From Verrucomicrobiota bacterium (GTDB taxonomy: Bacteria; Verrucomicrobiota; Verrucomicrobiia; Limisphaerales; JACRJZ01): a stretch of 64,000 bases of DNA. The stretch spans positions 1 through 64,000 of the forward strand of contig JACRJZ010000073.1 of NCBI GenBank assembly GCA_016219875.1. The letters run 5' to 3'. Positions 10,169 to 18,620 of this stretch are shown one piece after another (positions within the stretch are counted from its first letter, which is position 1; each line of letters begins with the position of its first letter). A program made the translations under genes and the position numbers. The notes beneath the pieces were generated by a model, which worked only from the letters and a program-made list of their open reading frames with translations, was not told the origin of the DNA and did not search any database.

Positions 10169-12435
10169 TGAACTCGCTGCTTTCGCTTGCCCAACGACCC
10201 ACCGTCGTGCAACTGGGCTGGGTGCTCGTCCATTTCCTCTGGCAAGGGGCTGTTCTCGCCGGCCTGTTTGCGGTGGCGCGCCACCTTCTCCGGACGCGCT
10301 CCGCGCAATGCCGCTACCTTGCGGGCTGCCTGACCCTGCTGTTGATGGCCGCCGCACCTGTCATCACTTTCTGCATTCTGGAGCCGCAGTTGGAGCGCTC
10401 GACCTCGTCCGCCGCAACGCTCATCGCGCCGACAGAAGGAGCCGCAAGCCTACTGGCGATGGGCGGCGACGCAGCGACGGGAACAGCAAGCGGACTCACC
10501 ATCTTCCTGGATCGACTCGCGTTGACGCTGGAAGGCGCGATGCCCTGGCTGGTGGCGCTCTGGCTGGCAGGCGTGATGGCGTTGTCCTTCCGCATCGCGG
10601 TCGCGTGGACCAAAGTGCGGCGTTGCCGCACCCGCCGGACTGACGCGGTTGACCCGATCTGGTTGGAGCGGCTCGCGGAACTCCGCTCCCGGCTGGGCAT
10701 CAATCGGCCAGTGCGGCTCCTGAAGTCGGCTTTGGTACAAGTGCCGACCGTGATCGGTTGGTTCCGTCCCGTGATCCTGCTGCCGGCCAGCAGCCTGACC
10801 GGATTGAGTCCCGCGCAGTTGGAGTTGGTGCTGGCGCACGAACTGGCCCATGTCCGGCGCGGCGATTACTGGATCAACCTTCTGCAAGTCGCGATGGAGA
10901 CGCTCCTCTTCTATCATCCCGCTGTCTGGTGGGTGTCAGCCTGCGTCCGTGAGGACCGCGAGCACTGTTGCGATGATCTGGCGGTGTCAGTGTGCGGCAA
11001 CCGCGTCGCGTTCGCGCACGCTCTGGCCACGCTGGAAGAGCTTCGCGGTGTCGCGGCGCAAACGGCGCTGGCTGCCGGCGGCGGATCACTGCTCAAGCGC
11101 GTCCGGCACATCCTGGGCTTGCCCACCGACGCCGGGCCGCGCAGCGCCAAGGCGATGGCCGGAGGCACGCTGTTCGTCTTGGGTGCGGCGGCGATGCTGG
11201 CGGCGCTGGTCTATTACGCGGCCACGCCCAAGCAGTTCCAGTCCGCCTGCCGCATCGCGGTCAAAGAGGATCTTCCAGACGGCTCGGCCGACAACCGGAG
11301 CCACGATCCCAATTGGGTGCAGACGGAAATCGAAACACTGCGATCCAAGGCCGTGCTGTACGGCGTGGTCGATAATCTGGGCCTGACCAAGCAGTGGGCC
11401 GGGCGATACGGCCAGTCTGGCGAGCTGAAGAAGGAGCAGACCTACCTCCTCCTCAAACGCATGGTGACGGTCCAGCAATTGCGCGCCAGCAGCCTCCTCG
11501 AAATCCGCGTCACCAGCCAGGAACGTGACGAGGCCACAAAACTGGCCAACGCCATCGCCGAAACTTACGCCAATCGGCGATGGCAGGTGCGCCGGCAGTT
11601 CTTCGAGGAGGGCATCGCGGTCCTGCGAAAGCACCACGCTGCGGCAGACGACCAAGTCAGGGCCGTCCAGGAGCGGGTGAATGAGATCAAGGACAAGCTC
11701 GGTATCAGCGACTCCGAAGCGGCCAGTCCTTACCAGACTTCGACTTTGGAGCCTGAAACCTTGCGGCGCATGGAAGCCTCCTCGCTCGAAGCCCAGGCCC
11801 GGCTGGCCAGTCTCCGCACGAGCTATGAACGGATGGCCAAACTGACCCTCGACGAACTGAAACAAGCGATCCACGTCATCTATCCGGACCCCGAGCTTTC
11901 AGATTTGCTGCGCAACGAGAAAGAAGCCGAGCAGAAACTGGCCACCCTGAAGGCCAGCTTTGGTGCCAACACCCCCCAACTTCTGGAAACCCAGCGCCTG
12001 TACGAAACTGTGACCAACCAGGTTGGCAAGCGCCTCAATGGTGTCTTGATGGGGCTCAAGCACAAAGTCGATGCCAGCCAAACTGAGGTGGACGCCCTGC
12101 TCAAGCAGATTGAAGAAGTCAAGTACGGCGACCGCAAGAAGTCCATCGAGCGCCGCCCATACTTCGAGGCCAAGCGTGATCTTGAAGTCCTCCAAACCCT
12201 CCGCGACAAGCTTCACATGCAAATCGTCGCCCAGGAGATCGACGTCGCAGTCCCGAAACGCCGGCTCGTGGAAGTCATTGACACCGCCGAACCCGCGTTG
12301 CGGCCGGTGCGACCGAACCCTGGGCTGGCACTGGCTCTCTTCGCGCTGGGATCGCTCTTCTGCCTCTCCGGCGTCGTGCTCTTCGCCTCTTCCCGGCGCA
12401 GTTCCACGCTAGTCACCCAGTCGGCTCCAGCGTAG
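10168..12435 (+). CDS. M56 (BlaR1-like) membrane protease fused to a Wzz-like domain
   Basis: The 755-residue protein starts with several membrane helices and an M56 peptidase domain. The zinc motif HELAH is at 224-228, and a probable third ligand is Glu265 in REHCCDD. After a membrane helix at about 330-350 the usual penicillin-binding sensor of BlaR1 is absent. Instead there is a polysaccharide co-polymerase (Wzz/GumC-like) periplasmic segment. It includes QTEIETLRSKAVLYGVVDNL, VQQLRASSLLEIRVTSQERD and DEATKLANAIAETYANRRWQ, then a long coiled coil and a closing helix after RPNPGLALAL (about 725-745). This suggests that signalling to BlaI is driven by an envelope or surface-polysaccharide cue. 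An AAGGAG ribosome site precedes the start inside blaI. The pairing with BlaI is strong; the sensed signal is inference. Confidence 0.85.
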   Translation: MNSLLSLAQRPTVVQLGWVLVHFLWQGAVLAGLFAVARHLLRTRSAQCRYLAGCLTLLLMAAAPVITFCILEPQLERSTSSAATLIAPTEGAASLLAMGGDAATGTASGLTIFLDRLALTLEGAMPWLVALWLAGVMALSFRIAVAWTKVRRCRTRRTDAVDPIWLERLAELRSRLGINRPVRLLKSALVQVPTVIGWFRPVILLPASSLTGLSPAQLELVLAHELAHVRRGDYWINLLQVAMETLLFYHPAVWWVSACVREDREHCCDDLAVSVCGNRVAFAHALATLEELRGVAAQTALAAGGGSLLKRVRHILGLPTDAGPRSAKAMAGGTLFVLGAAAMLAALVYYAATPKQFQSACRIAVKEDLPDGSADNRSHDPNWVQTEIETLRSKAVLYGVVDNLGLTKQWAGRYGQSGELKKEQTYLLLKRMVTVQQLRASSLLEIRVTSQERDEATKLANAIAETYANRRWQVRRQFFEEGIAVLRKHHAAADDQVRAVQERVNEIKDKLGISDSEAASPYQTSTLEPETLRRMEASSLEAQARLASLRTSYERMAKLTLDELKQAIHVIYPDPELSDLLRNEKEAEQKLATLKASFGANTPQLLETQRLYETVTNQVGKRLNGVLMGLKHKVDASQTEVDALLKQIEEVKYGDRKKSIERRPYFEAKRDLEVLQTLRDKLHMQIVAQEIDVAVPKRRLVEVIDTAEPALRPVRPNPGLALALFALGSLFCLSGVVLFASSRRSSTLVTQSAPA

Positions 12436-12506
12436 TCGTAGCCCCGGCCATTCACGCAGGGCAAGGACCAGGGCGGCGGCCCCAGCCCGCAGTTCTCACT
12501 CGTCCG

Positions 12507-12598
12507 CGTAGCGGCAAACTGGCGTTTGCCGCCATTCGTATGAGTGGCCGGAGGACGAAAGCACAAAGAAGTGCGGCGAACACCAGTTCGCCGCTACG
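12507..12598. repeat. Palindromic element with CGTAGCGGC ends
   Basis: Two 26-bp arms (12507-12532 and 12573-12598) are inverted copies with about three mismatches, around a 40-nt loop. The ends read CGTAGCGGC, like the palindrome at 15328-15425. It lies in the gap between the M56 protease gene and the miniature element at 12642. Confidence 0.75.
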
Positions 12599-12641
12599 CC
12601 CTGCCGGATTCGTTCGGACTCCGAGCGACTCTCCCACTCCG

Positions 12642-12843
12642 CAAGGGTGCATCAAGCTCCCGCCCGGCACACCGGGTAGCGCAGGTTTTCCAACCTGCCG
12701 TAACGCCGACTTGCAGTCGGCAAGGCCGTGAAACTTCCAGCCGGCTGGCCTCTTCCAACGCTTGCCGGTTGGAAAACCGGCGCTACGGCAGACTGGAAAG
12801 TCTGCGCTACGAGTGCTCCCGAACCGAGCTTGATGCAGCCCTG
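12642..12843. mobile_element. Miniature inverted-repeat element, copy 1, with 9-bp target duplication
   Basis: The 202-bp element has terminal inverted repeats of 18 bp (left CAAGGGTGCATCAAGCTC; right end is its near-complement). It is flanked by perfect 9-bp direct repeats CCCACTCCG at 12633-12641 and 12844-12852. It codes for nothing and is built of four GTAGC/GCTAC-linked hairpin modules, for example a stem from GCAGGTT and AACCTGC. The reverse complement of the element at 44241-44443 aligns with it closely at both ends. These are the marks of a non-autonomous transposon mobilised in trans. It ends 55 bp upstream of the DUF4962 gene and could influence its expression. Confidence 0.85.
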
Positions 12844-12898
12844 CCCACTCCGACTTTGATTGAAACATTGCCCCGCCTTCAGCGTCCGAAACACCATC

Positions 12899-15253
12899 AT
12901 GCAACTGACACGCCAATCCGCCCTGTTGAGTCTGGCTTTGTTCGCCATGCTCTCGCTGTCGGCCGCCGAACTTCGGTTGAGCAACCGCCCTCCGCAGCCG
13001 GACGAGTGGGGCTACCGGCCGGCCGACGGCGCCACCGTGCCGCTCAATCCGCCCTCGCTGACCTGGATTCACGAAACCAACGCCATCATTTACACCGTGC
13101 AGTGGGCGCGGACCGAGAACTTCTCGGATGCAACAACCGTCAGCGAAATCCCTTGGCCCACCTACACGCATCACGCCGCGTTGGCGGCCGGGAGCTACTT
13201 CTGGCGCTACAAGTTCGCGGCCAAGTCCGGCGACACTTCCAACTGGAGCGTCGCGCGCAAGTTCACCATCCCAGCCCAAGCCACCGACTTCCCCATGCCC
13301 ACGCGCGCCCAACAAAGCGAGCGCGTGCCCAAGCAGCACCCGCGGCTCTTCATGCGGCCGGAAGACTTGCCCCGCTTGCGCGAACTGGCGCAAGGCCGGG
13401 AAGCGAAGGCCTTCGCCCGGCTCCGTGCCGACGCCGATCGAATCATCAGGATCGGCCCCACGCCGGAGCCGACCCAGATGGGTTCGGCCCGCGACAAGGA
13501 GAACGCCGAGGCCGTGAAATACTGGTGGCCCAACCGCCAGCAGACGGAAAAAGCCTGCATGGAAGCGGAGACGCTCGCGTTCGTCTATCTGCTGACGCAG
13601 GACAAGGAATACGGCCAAGCCGCGCGCCGCTGGCTGGTGCATCTCGCGTCGTGGAATCCGGACGGCCCCACGAACTTCAAGGTCAATTGCGAAGCCGGCA
13701 AGCCGATGCTCTATCGCCCCGCCCGCGCCTACGATTGGGCCTGGGACATGTTCACGCACCGGGAACGAACAAACATCCAGGCTGTCATGCAACGCCGCGT
13801 CAAAGACGCCTGGGAAAGCGGTGAAGTCCAGCGCGGCGTTGGCCATCTGAACCGCCCCTACAACAGCCACGGCAATCGCGTCTGGCACAAGATCGCCGAA
13901 GCTGGGATCGCCTTCCTCGACGAAATCCCCGAAGCGCCGACCTGGCTGGATTACGCCGTGAACAAATTTTACGCCTCCTACCCCGTGTGGTCGGATGACG
14001 ACGGCGGCTGGCACGAGGGCGTGAGCTACTGGGCCGGCTACATGAACAAGTCCGTCTGGTGGCTCCAGGTGTCCCAGTCCGCCCTCGGCATCGACGGGTT
14101 GAAGAAACCGTTCTTCGCGAAGGTAGGCGACTACCCGCTCTACATCGCGCCGCCCGGCTCGCCCAACTCCGGTTTCGGCGACCTGGCCTTCAACCCGCCT
14201 AGCAAAGGCATCGGCGGTTTCATGGAGTATCACCTCCGCGTGAAGGGCCACCAGCCCGACGGCGTCCGCGCCGGTTACTGGCGCTGGTGGACCGAGCAAT
14301 GGGGCATGAAAGGCGAGAGCGGCATTCTGGGCTTTCTCTACGCCGCCAACCTGCCGGACCTCCCGCCGGCGAAGCCGCCGGCCGATTTGCCGCCGTCGAA
14401 GGTCTTCCACGGCATCGGCGTGGCCAGCTTGCACACCACGCTGCTGGACGCGAAGGACGACGTGCATTTCCTGATGAAGTCCTCGCCCTTTGGCTCCCAG
14501 AGCCACGGCCACAACCCGCAAAACATTTTTCAACTGAACGCCTACGGCGAGCCGTTGCTGACCACCTGCGTCTATCGCGACTTGCACGGCAGCAAGTTCC
14601 ACTACGGCTGGGTCCACAGCACCGTGGCCCACAACGGCGTGCTTGTGAACGGCCAAGGCCAGGAGAAGCACAAAGCCTCCGCGCCGGGCCGCTTCACGGC
14701 GGAGCGGTTCACGCCGGAGTGGGATTACGTTTGCGGCGACGCCACGCCCGCTTACGGCGGACGCCTCACCCGCGCGCTGCGGCACGCCGTGCTCGTGAAG
14801 GGTGAGACGCCGTTCATTGTGCTCTACGACGACCTCGCGGCGAAGGAGCCGAGCACGTTCCAGTTCATGCTTCACGCGTTGAAGCCGTTCATCGTGGACG
14901 AACTGGCCGCGCAGCTTTCCGTGACGCGGCCCAACGCCGGCGTCACGGTGAAGTACCTCTCAACTCAGCCGCTCGCCTTCCGCCAATGGGACGGCTTCCA
15001 GCCCAAGCCGAGCAAGGAGTTCCCGAACCAATGGCACGTTGAAGCCGCCACTCAAGACCAGCGGGCGGACCTCGCGATGCTGACCGTGATTGTGCCCAAT
15101 CGTGCCGGGAAGAACGTCGAGTGGCAGGCAGAACGCATCGACCGCGGCGACGCCGCCGTCGCGCAAATCAGACTCGGCGGCAAGAAGACCGTAGTGACGT
15201 TCAGCAAGTCCGCTGGCGGCGCGCCGAAGATCGTCACGGAAGCGGCGAATTGA
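12899..15253 (+). CDS. Secreted DUF4962 / heparinase II/III-like protein
   Basis: The 784-residue protein begins with a Sec signal peptide (MQLTRQSALLSLALFAMLSL, cleavage near SAAE). A fibronectin-like entry segment follows (PADGATVPLNPPSLTW to about residue 120), then an alpha/alpha-barrel of the DUF4962 type (HPRLFMRPEDLPRLRELA, PYNSHGNRVWHKIAEAG, DDGGWHEGVSYWAGYM). The C-terminal beta part is of heparinase II/III type (SSPFGSQSHGHNPQNIFQLN). Relatives cleave uronate-containing polysaccharides such as alginate or glycosaminoglycans by beta-elimination. The substrate here is unknown. It acts in the periplasm or outside. The next gene is a clan-A glycosidase, which suggests a small polysaccharide-degradation unit. 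I chose the ATG at 12899 over one 39 bp upstream because it gives a clean signal peptide. Confidence 0.85.
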   Translation: MQLTRQSALLSLALFAMLSLSAAELRLSNRPPQPDEWGYRPADGATVPLNPPSLTWIHETNAIIYTVQWARTENFSDATTVSEIPWPTYTHHAALAAGSYFWRYKFAAKSGDTSNWSVARKFTIPAQATDFPMPTRAQQSERVPKQHPRLFMRPEDLPRLRELAQGREAKAFARLRADADRIIRIGPTPEPTQMGSARDKENAEAVKYWWPNRQQTEKACMEAETLAFVYLLTQDKEYGQAARRWLVHLASWNPDGPTNFKVNCEAGKPMLYRPARAYDWAWDMFTHRERTNIQAVMQRRVKDAWESGEVQRGVGHLNRPYNSHGNRVWHKIAEAGIAFLDEIPEAPTWLDYAVNKFYASYPVWSDDDGGWHEGVSYWAGYMNKSVWWLQVSQSALGIDGLKKPFFAKVGDYPLYIAPPGSPNSGFGDLAFNPPSKGIGGFMEYHLRVKGHQPDGVRAGYWRWWTEQWGMKGESGILGFLYAANLPDLPPAKPPADLPPSKVFHGIGVASLHTTLLDAKDDVHFLMKSSPFGSQSHGHNPQNIFQLNAYGEPLLTTCVYRDLHGSKFHYGWVHSTVAHNGVLVNGQGQEKHKASAPGRFTAERFTPEWDYVCGDATPAYGGRLTRALRHAVLVKGETPFIVLYDDLAAKEPSTFQFMLHALKPFIVDELAAQLSVTRPNAGVTVKYLSTQPLAFRQWDGFQPKPSKEFPNQWHVEAATQDQRADLAMLTVIVPNRAGKNVEWQAERIDRGDAAVAQIRLGGKKTVVTFSKSAGGAPKIVTEAAN

Positions 15254-15285
15254 CTGGCTAGGTGATACTCAACTCCTTTCTCCGC

Positions 15286-17796
15286 ATGAACCACTTCACT
15301 CCAGCGACCTTCTCAGAACGTCCTCGGCGTAGCGGCGTCCCGGCAGAGCGCCGCCATCTTTGTTTTTGCCTTTCGCCTTTTGCCTTCTGCCTTGCAGCGC
15401 GGCGCTCTGCCGAGACGCCGCTACGGCACGACCTGAAATCACCGCTGCTGGCGTTGGCCTTGACGGTCTTCACTGGCTTCGCCGCTTCGGACATTCCTCC
15501 GCTGGTGCTGCCCGAAGGCGTGGGCGTGAACATCCACTTCACGCGCGGCCATGAGCAAGACCTCGACCTGATCGCCGCGGGCGGATTCAAATTCATCCGC
15601 ATGGATTTCGGCTGGGGCGGCATCGAACGCCGCAAGGGCGAGTACAACTGGGCCGCCTACGACGAACTCACCGCCAACCTGGAGCAGCGCAAGCTCCGGC
15701 CCATCTACATCCTCGATTACTCGAACGGCCTCTACGAAGACACGGTCATCTCGCGCAACCCGATCAGCGGCCGCGAGCAGCGCGACACCGCCTCGCCCCA
15801 AAAGCCCGAAAGCGTGGCGGCGTTTGCGCGCTGGGCGGCAGCGGCGGCGCAACACTTCCGCGGCCACAGCATCATCTGGGAAATCTGGAACGAGCCGAAC
15901 ATCAGCTTCTGGAAACCCAAGCCCGACGTGAAGCAATACATCGCCCTCGTCCAAGCCACAACCAAGGCGATGCGCGCCGCCAATCCCGACGTGACCATCG
16001 TGGCGCCGGCGTCGTCGGGCTTTCCGTGGAGTTTCCTAGAGGAGCTTCTCGCTGCGCCGGGCGTGCTGGACGGGTTGGACGCCGTGAGCGTGCATCCTTA
16101 CCGCAGTTACAGCAAAGGCCCGGAGACGGCGGGCGAGGACTACGCGAGGTTGCGCGGCTTGATCGAACGCTACGCGCCGCCGGCCAAGAAGTTCATGCCC
16201 ATTCTGAGCGGCGAGTGGGGCTACGCCACGCACACCAAAGGTGGTGTCTCGCTGGAAACCCAGGCCGCGTTCATTGCCCGTCAACAACTCGCCAACCTCC
16301 ACTACGGCGTGCCGGTGTCGATCTGGTACGACTGGAAAAATGACGGCCTCAACCCGGACTACAACGAGGACAACTTCGGCACCGTGAGCAACAACCTCGC
16401 GCTCAAGCCGAGCTACGTGGCGGTGCGCACCCTCACGCGCGAGTTGGCCGGCTACCGCATCGCCCGCCGGCTCCAGACCCCGAACGCCGCCGAGTGGCTC
16501 CTGGTGCTCTTCAACAACGCCGGCGACCAGAAGCTCGCCGCGTGGACGACTGGCCAGCCCAGCACCTTCTCGTTGCGATACGATCTGCCATCGCCGGGTG
16601 ACGTTTCCGCCGTCGATGGTCAGGGGAAAGCCACGCCGCTGAAGCTGGAGCAAGGCCGGCTCAGACTCGACCTGACCGCCGCGCCGCAATACATCACCTT
16701 CAAGAAGCGTAGCCGCAGCCTCACTGCCGCCGCGGCGTGGCAAATCGTGGAGCCGGTTCCTTCCCGCGTCGAAGCTGGGCCGCAGAACCGCGTGAAGCTC
16801 CCGCTCCGCTTGACCAATCCGTTTGCGCATCCGGTGCGGGTGGACCTGTCAGTGAAGTCCGACGGGAAAGCCGAACGGCACCGGGTGGAGTTGCCGCCAG
16901 GCCAGAGCGCGACGCGCGAGTTTGGGTTCCCGGTCACGCGGCGCGATCACGACTTCGTGACAGCGACGGTGGAGGTTTTCTACTCGCGGCCCGAAGGCAC
17001 GGCCTGGAACGAGATCGGCTCGGCAAGCGAGGAGCGACAATTCGTGCTGGCCAATCCGCTCACCGTGAACCTCGCGCCCACGGAGGCCGGCTTGCGGCTG
17101 GCCATTCAGGATCCGTCCCGCAGCGGCTTTTCCGGCAAAGCCGTGATCGACGGCACGACCATTCCAGTGAACCTCCCTGCTGGCTCAGCGGAATTCACCG
17201 CGCAAGTCCCTCGGTCGGCCACGGCGGCTTCTGCTTCCCTGCAACTCTTCGAGGCCACGGGCGAAGTCGCGACCGAGAAAGCGACGACGCGCTTCTCGTC
17301 CCTGTCCGCGCCAGCCTACAAGGCGGCCCTGGACGGCGACGCCAAGGTGCCAGCCAACGCGAGTCTGGTAGAAACCAACGCGCCCGGCGACCGCGAGCAG
17401 CCCTTCGCCCAAGCGCATCGGCTCGACTATCGCTTCGACGCCGGCTGGCGGTTCGTCCGCTGCGCGGCGAACGGTGCGAAGCTTCCCGCTTTCGAAGGCA
17501 CGCCAAAGGCCCTGGGCCTCTGGGTCTATGGCGATGCTTCGGGCAACGCGCTGCGCACCCGCGTGACGGACGCCAGCGGACAGACGTTCCAGCCCGGCGC
17601 CCCGGACTTGAACTGGACCGGCTGGCGCTGGGTCACGTTCGATCTCACGGACCTCCGCCACGCCGGCCATTGGGGCGGGGCGAACGACGGCGTCGTCCAC
17701 GGCGCGCTGCGTCTCGACACGCTGTTGCTGGTGGACGGCAGTTCCAAGAAAACCTCCGGCACGATTTTCTTTGCCGGGCCGGCCTTGGTGTATTGA
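15286..17796 (+). CDS. Secreted clan-A glycoside hydrolase (GH39/GH5-like)
   Basis: The catalytic part is a TIM-barrel glycosidase. It has FIRMDFGWGGIERRKGEYNW, the acid/base Glu in IIWEIWNEPNISFW and the probable nucleophile Glu in ILSGEWGYAT. Beta-rich domains fill the last 400 residues, ending in a carbohydrate-binding-like module (GWRFVRCAANG, WRWVTFDLTDLRH). The hydrophobic signal segment (LKSPLLALALTVFTGFAAS) lies about 48 residues after the first ATG. The intervening codons are a palindromic repeat (15328-15425) read in frame, so the repeat appears to have inserted between the start codon and the signal peptide. A GTG at 15262 is an alternative start. It follows the DUF4962 gene by 32 bp and is probably co-transcribed with it. 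Confidence 0.82.
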   Translation: MNHFTPATFSERPRRSGVPAERRHLCFCLSPFAFCLAARRSAETPLRHDLKSPLLALALTVFTGFAASDIPPLVLPEGVGVNIHFTRGHEQDLDLIAAGGFKFIRMDFGWGGIERRKGEYNWAAYDELTANLEQRKLRPIYILDYSNGLYEDTVISRNPISGREQRDTASPQKPESVAAFARWAAAAAQHFRGHSIIWEIWNEPNISFWKPKPDVKQYIALVQATTKAMRAANPDVTIVAPASSGFPWSFLEELLAAPGVLDGLDAVSVHPYRSYSKGPETAGEDYARLRGLIERYAPPAKKFMPILSGEWGYATHTKGGVSLETQAAFIARQQLANLHYGVPVSIWYDWKNDGLNPDYNEDNFGTVSNNLALKPSYVAVRTLTRELAGYRIARRLQTPNAAEWLLVLFNNAGDQKLAAWTTGQPSTFSLRYDLPSPGDVSAVDGQGKATPLKLEQGRLRLDLTAAPQYITFKKRSRSLTAAAAWQIVEPVPSRVEAGPQNRVKLPLRLTNPFAHPVRVDLSVKSDGKAERHRVELPPGQSATREFGFPVTRRDHDFVTATVEVFYSRPEGTAWNEIGSASEERQFVLANPLTVNLAPTEAGLRLAIQDPSRSGFSGKAVIDGTTIPVNLPAGSAEFTAQVPRSATAASASLQLFEATGEVATEKATTRFSSLSAPAYKAALDGDAKVPANASLVETNAPGDREQPFAQAHRLDYRFDAGWRFVRCAANGAKLPAFEGTPKALGLWVYGDASGNALRTRVTDASGQTFQPGAPDLNWTGWRWVTFDLTDLRHAGHWGGANDGVVHGALRLDTLLLVDGSSKKTSGTIFFAGPALVY
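15328..15425. repeat. Palindromic element inside the 5' end of the glycosidase frame
   Basis: The 27-bp arms at 15328-15354 and 15399-15425 are near-perfect inverted copies with ends CGTAGCGGCG. The 44-nt loop is rich in TTTGCC-type pyrimidine repeats. The frame stays open across it and encodes an Arg/Cys-rich stretch unlike the rest of the protein. End sequence and arm length match the element at 12507-12598. Confidence 0.8.
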
Positions 17797-17809
17797 AGGA
17801 ACCTCAGCG

Positions 17810-18175
17810 ATGGCTGTCTCCGATGACTTCCTGAACTACGTGGTGGACCAACTCCGCCCGTGGGGCGCTGTCTCCGTCCGGAGGATGTTTGGCGGCGCGG
17901 GGCTGTATCGCGAGGGCAAGATGTTCGGCTTGATCGCGGAGGACGTCGCGTACCTGAAGGTGGATGACTCCAACCGGGCCGACTTCGTGAAGGCTGGATC
18001 AGCGCCCTTCAACCCCTATCCCGACAAGGGGAAGACCACCGTCATGTCCTACTACGAGATTCCGCCCGAAGTCCTGGAGAATCCGGCGGAACTCTCCCAG
18101 TGGGCGCAACGGTCGTTTGAGATTCAGGGACAGAAGAAGGAAAAGCCCGGCAAGCGACATGCGAAGACCGCCTGA
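17810..18175 (+). CDS. TfoX N-terminal domain protein
   Basis: The 121-residue protein has the TfoX-N domain over most of its length (FLNYVVDQLRPWGAVSVRRM, FGGAGLYREGKMFGLI, YYEIPPEVLENPAELSQWAQ) and a basic tail. In gammaproteobacteria TfoX promotes competence through Sxy-CRP, but stand-alone TfoX-N proteins are common elsewhere and their role is unclear. The start ATG has GAAGGA about 10 bp upstream and lies 13 bp after the glycosidase stop. Confidence 0.85.
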   Translation: MAVSDDFLNYVVDQLRPWGAVSVRRMFGGAGLYREGKMFGLIAEDVAYLKVDDSNRADFVKAGSAPFNPYPDKGKTTVMSYYEIPPEVLENPAELSQWAQRSFEIQGQKKEKPGKRHAKTA

Positions 18176-18209
18176 CCAACTCCGAGGCTGTTAGCCATCT
18201 CGACGCGCC

Positions 18210-18620
18210 ATGCCATCCGACCCCGACCAGAGTTTTCAGCCTACTGCCGAAGCAGACGAGAAGCAGTTGTGCGTGAGTTGCATGTTCCCGAACGAGCCGT
18301 CGGCACATTTCTGCGCCAAGTGCGGCGCACCTCTGAGTTCATACGCCGCCACCGGCCCATTCGAGTCTCTTTTTGCCGAGGGTCATGTTTACCGTCAGGC
18401 AGCAGAGCGACCACGCAGCCTGATTGTTGTCTTGGGAGTCTGGTTGATTTTCGGCATGATGGCACTGGCAGGTCTTGTCGTGGCTTTCATGGGCCGAGAC
18501 ATGGGGATTGGATACACGGCTTTTGGCGCTCTCATTCTCGCCATTTCTGTCGTCCTGATTTGGAAGACCACACGGAATTACCGGGCCAGAGGAAAGACAG
18601 ATGAGAAACACGATGGCTAA
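18210..18620 (+). CDS. Zinc-ribbon membrane protein of unknown function
   Basis: The 136-residue protein has an N-terminal zinc ribbon (CVSC at about 27-30, CAKC about 17 residues later) followed by two membrane helices (LIVVLGVWLIFGMMALAGLV and IGYTAFGALILAISVVLIW). This resembles the zinc-ribbon regulatory or membrane-tether proteins frequent in this phylum. The last codons overlap the start of the next gene by 20 bp. No specific function can be named. Confidence 0.7.
   Translation: MPSDPDQSFQPTAEADEKQLCVSCMFPNEPSAHFCAKCGAPLSSYAATGPFESLFAEGHVYRQAAERPRSLIVVLGVWLIFGMMALAGLVVAFMGRDMGIGYTAFGALILAISVVLIWKTTRNYRARGKTDEKHDG

Noticed and set aside
12544..13824. 426-residue plus-strand open frame overlapping the DUF4962 gene
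   Set aside because: It runs through the miniature element and then through a real gene in another frame; composition is Arg/Pro-rich and unlike any family.
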